Assembly (NCBI GenBank): GCA_047634015.1
Contig: JBLIDB010000220.1
Location: 1-8,307, forward strand
Direction: 5' to 3'
Length of the DNA stretch: 8,307 nt
Source: JAJRXG01 sp047634015
GTDB lineage: Bacteria > Bacteroidota > Bacteroidia > Chitinophagales > Saprospiraceae
Part shown: positions 5,769-8,307 of the stretch, in pieces
How the letters are laid out: every line of letters starts with the position of its first letter
Position numbering within the stretch: the first letter of the stretch is position 1
Program-made: the position numbers and the translations under genes
The notes under the pieces: generated by a model
Told to the model about the DNA's origin: nothing
Databases searched by the model: none
What the model saw: only the letters and a program-made list of their open reading frames with translations

Positions 5769-6977
5769 CTAACTCCCCAATTCTAATTGATTCTTAACAA
5801 GGGTGTAATAATTATTTTTCATTTTTACTAATTCTTTATGAGTTCCAGTTTCTACCACACGACCGTTTTCTAATACTATAATCTGATCCGTATTTTTGAC
5901 CGTAGATAATCTATGCGCTACGACGACTGCTGTTTTTCCTTGAAGGAATTGTTGAAGATTGTTCATGATGACTCTTTCATTATTAGCATCCAGAGAGTTG
6001 GTCGCCTCGTCAAAAAACAAGAAATCTGGATTCTTGTAGATGGCTCTGGCGATTAACAATCTTTGTTTCTGACCTTGACTGACGCCATTCCCTGGAGCTC
6101 CTATCATGGTATTAAAACCCAAAGGGAGCGATTCTATAAAATCCATAATATTGGCTTGGGTGGCTGCGGTAATTACTTTTGCAAAGTTTACGGTATCATC
6201 ACTTTCCGCAATATTCTTCGCTATCGTATCAGAAAATATAAACCCTTCCTGCATGACGACCCCACATTGTTGTCTCCATACTTTTTGATATATGGTGTTG
6301 AGAGGCGTATGTCCTATTGTTATTTTACCTTTCGTGGGTTGATAAAATCCAAGTAGGAGTTTGATCAACGTCGTTTTACCACTGCCACTGGTTCCTACTA
6401 TCGCAGTTGTCTTGCCACTTGGAATCGTAATATTTATATCTGTAAGCACCTCTTCTGATATGGGTGTGTACTTAAAATTGACGTTTGATAACTGAATATT
6501 TCCTTGAGGAATGATGTTGATTTTCTGATCTTCCAGATTTTCTTCATTAGGACTGTTATGAATCTCACTAAGGCGTTCTAAACTTATACTTGCGTCCTGA
6601 GCGGAGCGAATAAATCCTACCAATTGCCGAAGAGGCGCATTCAACTGGCCTATAATGTATTGGATAGCGAGCATTGCTCCAAGTGTCAGCGTGCCTTCTA
6701 ATACAGCTGACGCTGCCAAGAAAGTGATGAAGATATCCTTGAGTTGCGTAATGCCGCTTGCGCCAGCATCTTGATATTGACTGATCTTAAGAGAGCTAAT
6801 CTGCGTACGAAATAGCTTCGCTTGTATATTGGCCCACTTCCATCTACGTTTTAATTCACTTCCTTGCAATTTGATCTCTGGCATCCCTTGAATGATCTCA
6901 ATTAGTGAGTCTTGATTGTCGGACAGTTGTTGAAAGGCACGATAGTCTATCTCTTTTCGCTTCTTTAGAAAAATCAC
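5769..6977 (-). pseudogene. C39-peptidase ABC exporter, fragment 3: end of membrane domain plus ATPase domain
   Basis: This 402-aa frame is the C-terminal part of a bacteriocin-type exporter. Residues 1-140 finish the membrane domain. The ATPase is complete: Walker A GTSGSGKT at 195-202, Q-loop VVMQEG around 243, signature VSQGQKQR at 299-306, Walker B FLFFDE at 319-324 and H-loop His355 (VVVAHRLS). The frame is continuous with fragment 2 except for one amber codon at 6981-6983. The family normally has ...YVLWI-x-x-FLKKR... here, so TGG (Trp) changed to TAG is the simplest explanation. A GTG at 6975-6977 is the first possible restart but would give an exporter without most membrane helices. 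The ATPase motifs show no decay, suggesting the lesions are recent. Confidence 0.85.
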
Positions 6978-6980
6978 AAT

Positions 6981-7514
6981 CTAGGCTACATAGAAACCTG
7001 AGGAAGTAAGAAAGACTAAGAAAATAGTACGCGAGTATATTCCTAGTACAATACCGAAAACAACGAGATTCAAAACATACAAGAGCACGGAGAGCATAGA
7101 TTGCGTCAAGAATGATTCGACCCTTTTATGATCTCCTATACGTTGTAATAGATCACCGGTATTCTTACTATCGAAAAATCCCAATGGAAGTCGCATTAAC
7201 TTAATGAGAAAGTCCGCTATGAGATTCACATTAATCCTGACACTTATGTGTAGTAAGATCCAACTCTGAATAAACTGCGTAACAATCTGCCCAAGAAAAA
7301 GCATTAGCGGGCCTGCCAGAATCAGATATATAAAATTAAGATCACGCGTATCTATTCCGATATCTACCAAACTCTGTGTGAGAAATGGAAAAATAAGTTG
7401 AAAGACCGTTCCTAAAAGCAATCCTAATATCAACTGCCACATTAATTTTCGATGTGGCTTGAGATATTGAAACAAGAAATTAAATCCCTTGCGAGATCCC
7501 TCATCTCCATACTT
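6981..7514 (-). pseudogene. C39-peptidase ABC exporter, fragment 2: membrane domain
   Basis: After a frame change near 7515 the reading continues YGDEGSRKGFNFLFQYLKPH, then transmembrane helices (LILGLLLGTVFQLIFPFLTQ, LILAGPLMLFLGQIVTQF, LSVLLYVLNLVVFGIVLGI). The coupling segment LPLGFFDSKNTGDLLQRIGDHKRVE is typical of C39 exporters. The fragment stops at TAG 6981-6983 after SSGFYVA. The sequence on both sides of the amber codon is in the same frame. It has no start of its own beyond weak TTG codons, so it is part of one broken gene of about 730 codons running from 7953 to 5769. Confidence 0.85.
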
Positions 7515-7953
7515 GGTAGAATTCTGGAGTGGTTTCTAAAAGAAGCGCTATGCCTTGCTCTCCACTACTAAACCATGCCTTCTGTAATAAAGAGATAGGA
7601 ACCTTATGCTTCCCATCTGCTGGGTCTGCAATCCAAGCATACTTCTCGCTAAGCTTATATAAAGCGACAAAATGATTCTGATTCCAATGTAGAATAACGG
7701 GCAACGGTGCAGTAGAAAGTGAAGGCGCATCTTTCTTTCCTGTCAAAGGAATGTTAACTGCTAAGGTTCTAAATCCTATCAATTCCGCAGCTTCACTGAT
7801 CCCCTTGAGACTTACTCCCGCTCTATCGATATAACATTTCTCTCGAAGGAAGGGCAAACTATAAGACTTTCCGTAGTGCTTGGAAACCATACGTAAGCAC
7901 GTAGGACCACAGTCCATGGAGTCTAATTGTTTATAAAATGTAAATCCCTTCAT
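7501..7953 (-). pseudogene. C39-peptidase ABC exporter, fragment 1: peptidase domain
   Basis: From ATG 7951-7953 the product has an intact C39 peptidase domain: oxyanion Gln9 and catalytic Cys15 in YKQLDSMDCGPTCL, His94 in WNQNHFVAL and Asp110 in WIADPADG. This domain removes double-glycine leaders as the peptide is exported, and the 66-aa peptide in this window is the natural candidate. AAGGA lies 6 nt before this ATG, which supports it over the in-frame TTG at 7974. The frame ends at TGA after TTPEFYQVWR. The family expects something like TPEFYKYGDE, and removing one base at GG 7515-7516 restores exactly this reading. A sequencing error could mimic the frameshift, but a second lesion downstream argues for a real pseudogene. 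Confidence 0.87.
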
Positions 7954-7963
7954 CCAGCGTCCT

Positions 7964-8092
7964 TCAGAATACAATCAAATCATCTATACCGATTAGAGAT
8001 AGACATTCCAATATAATTTGCTCAGCACGATTTACGCACTTCGCATATTCTTCCGGGGGAAAGAAAAGATACTTCCTCAACAAACGAGGAGG
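7964..8092 (-). pseudogene. C-terminal remnant of an unknown small protein upstream of the exporter
   Basis: An open frame of 42 codons reads LLRKYLFFPPEEYAKCVNRAEQ..., ending IGIDDLIVF and TGA at 7964-7966. It looks helical and protein-like, and its stop is 10 nt before the exporter ATG, with the exporter's AAGGA motif starting at the stop, as in a normal operon. No start is visible. The frame is closed upstream by TGA at 8093-8095, while a neighbouring frame reads MMNNDLLVC just before that point, so a one-base frameshift near 8083-8090 may have split a slightly larger gene. I do not recognise the family and assign no function. Confidence 0.4.
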
Positions 8093-8187
8093 TCATTATT
8101 CATCATGGTTAGTGACGAAGGGAATAGAAAGTTCAGTAACCTTCCATTCGTTAGATTAAAACTAAACTATTTTATCTTATAACTTGA

Positions 8188-8207
8188 ATTCAACTAACAA
8201 ATGCAAC
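8188..8207 (+). repeat. IS30-type terminal inverted repeat of a second element
   Basis: This 20-bp sequence is the reverse complement of 101-120 with a single mismatch (C for T at 8198). The adjoining sequence does not encode the transposase C-terminus on the minus strand. The best fit is therefore the left end of a plus-strand IS continuing beyond the window. The inner sequence includes a small palindrome, CAACAGC-TT-GCTGTTG (8204-8219). Confidence 0.65.
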
Positions 8208-8307
8208 AGCTTGCTGTTGTCATAAGAATAGGAGCAGCCTACTTGCTTTTGGCCATGGCCAAAAGCAAGTAGGCTGCTCGGCGAAAATTTCATTCTATTT
8301 TTGGTTT
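8208..8307 (+). mobile_element. Probable left end of an IS30-like element (partial)
   Basis: Beyond the terminal repeat, the last 100 bp hold no recognisable gene. They contain a 48-bp perfect palindrome and an AT-rich tail, consistent with the non-coding leader of an IS whose transposase starts past the right edge. Orientation is inferred from the lack of transposase codons on the minus strand. The alternative is a solo IS end or a non-autonomous derivative. Confidence 0.4.
8232..8279. repeat. Perfect 48-bp palindrome
   Basis: The two 24-bp arms (8232-8255 and 8256-8279) are exact reverse complements with no spacer, centred on GGCCATGGCC. The next outward pair (8231/8280) does not match, so the edges are sharp. 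As RNA it would form a very stable hairpin. There is no immediate T-run on either side, so a classical terminator is not clear. It could insulate an IS transposase from outside transcription, be a palindromic element, or be an assembly artefact. Confidence 0.9.

Noticed and set aside
8105..8182. Plus-strand 25-aa ORF with GAGGAGG upstream
   Set aside because: The spacing of 12 nt is long, the peptide shows no RiPP or membrane features, and it overlaps the remnant upstream of the exporter.
8177..8293. Minus-strand 38-aa frame through the palindrome (MKFSPSSLLAFGHG...)
   Set aside because: It reads across the IS terminal repeat and both palindrome arms, so its openness is best explained by those elements.

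Overview
The window looks like accessory DNA from a Bacteroidota chromosome, probably a Saprospiria/Chitinophagia-type genome. This rests on low GC, weak Shine-Dalgarno use, IS30-type insertion sequences, a Bacteroidota-style C39-peptidase ABC exporter, an OmpA/DUF6624 envelope protein and a SPASM maturase fragment of the 'grasp-with-spasm' type. Every recognisable gene between the two IS ends is on the minus strand, so the biological order runs from high to low coordinates.

Reading that way: (1) An IS30-like terminal repeat at about 8188 opens a second IS that runs off the right edge and carries a perfect 48-bp palindrome. (2) A short coding remnant (7964-8092) ends 10 nt before the next gene. 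(3) A bacteriocin-type exporter (C39 peptidase, membrane domain, ATPase) is split by a frameshift near 7515 and an amber codon at 6981-6983. (4) A 750-bp non-coding stretch holds three copies of a 250-313 bp direct repeat. (5) An HlyD-type membrane-fusion protein carries an unusual N-terminal DUF559 (Vsr-like nuclease fold) domain that has lost its key acidic residues. (6) A 113-aa HTH regulator follows. (7) Next is a 66-aa double-glycine-leader peptide with an Asp/Glu/Thr/Ser-rich core. (8) A structured intergenic region contains a terminator-like hairpin. (9) A secreted 557-aa OmpA + DUF6624 protein follows. (10) A SPASM-only fragment of a radical SAM peptide maturase comes next. (11) The 5' end of a TlpA/thioredoxin-like gene is cut off by (12) the 3' end of an IS30-family transposase at the left edge.

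Taken together this is a RiPP (modified peptide) biosynthesis and export locus. The peptide would be modified by an ATP-grasp ligase and a SPASM maturase, then cleaved at its GG motif and exported by the C39 ABC transporter with the HlyD adaptor. The locus appears to be decaying: the exporter has two disabling lesions, the maturase has lost its radical SAM core, the thioredoxin-like gene is interrupted by an IS, and no ATP-grasp gene lies in the window. The precursor, regulator, adaptor and OmpA genes remain open. The most distinctive items are the precursor peptide with its duplicated core motif, the DUF559-HlyD fusion, the tandem repeat array, the 48-bp palindrome and the OmpA-DUF6624 gene inside the cluster.
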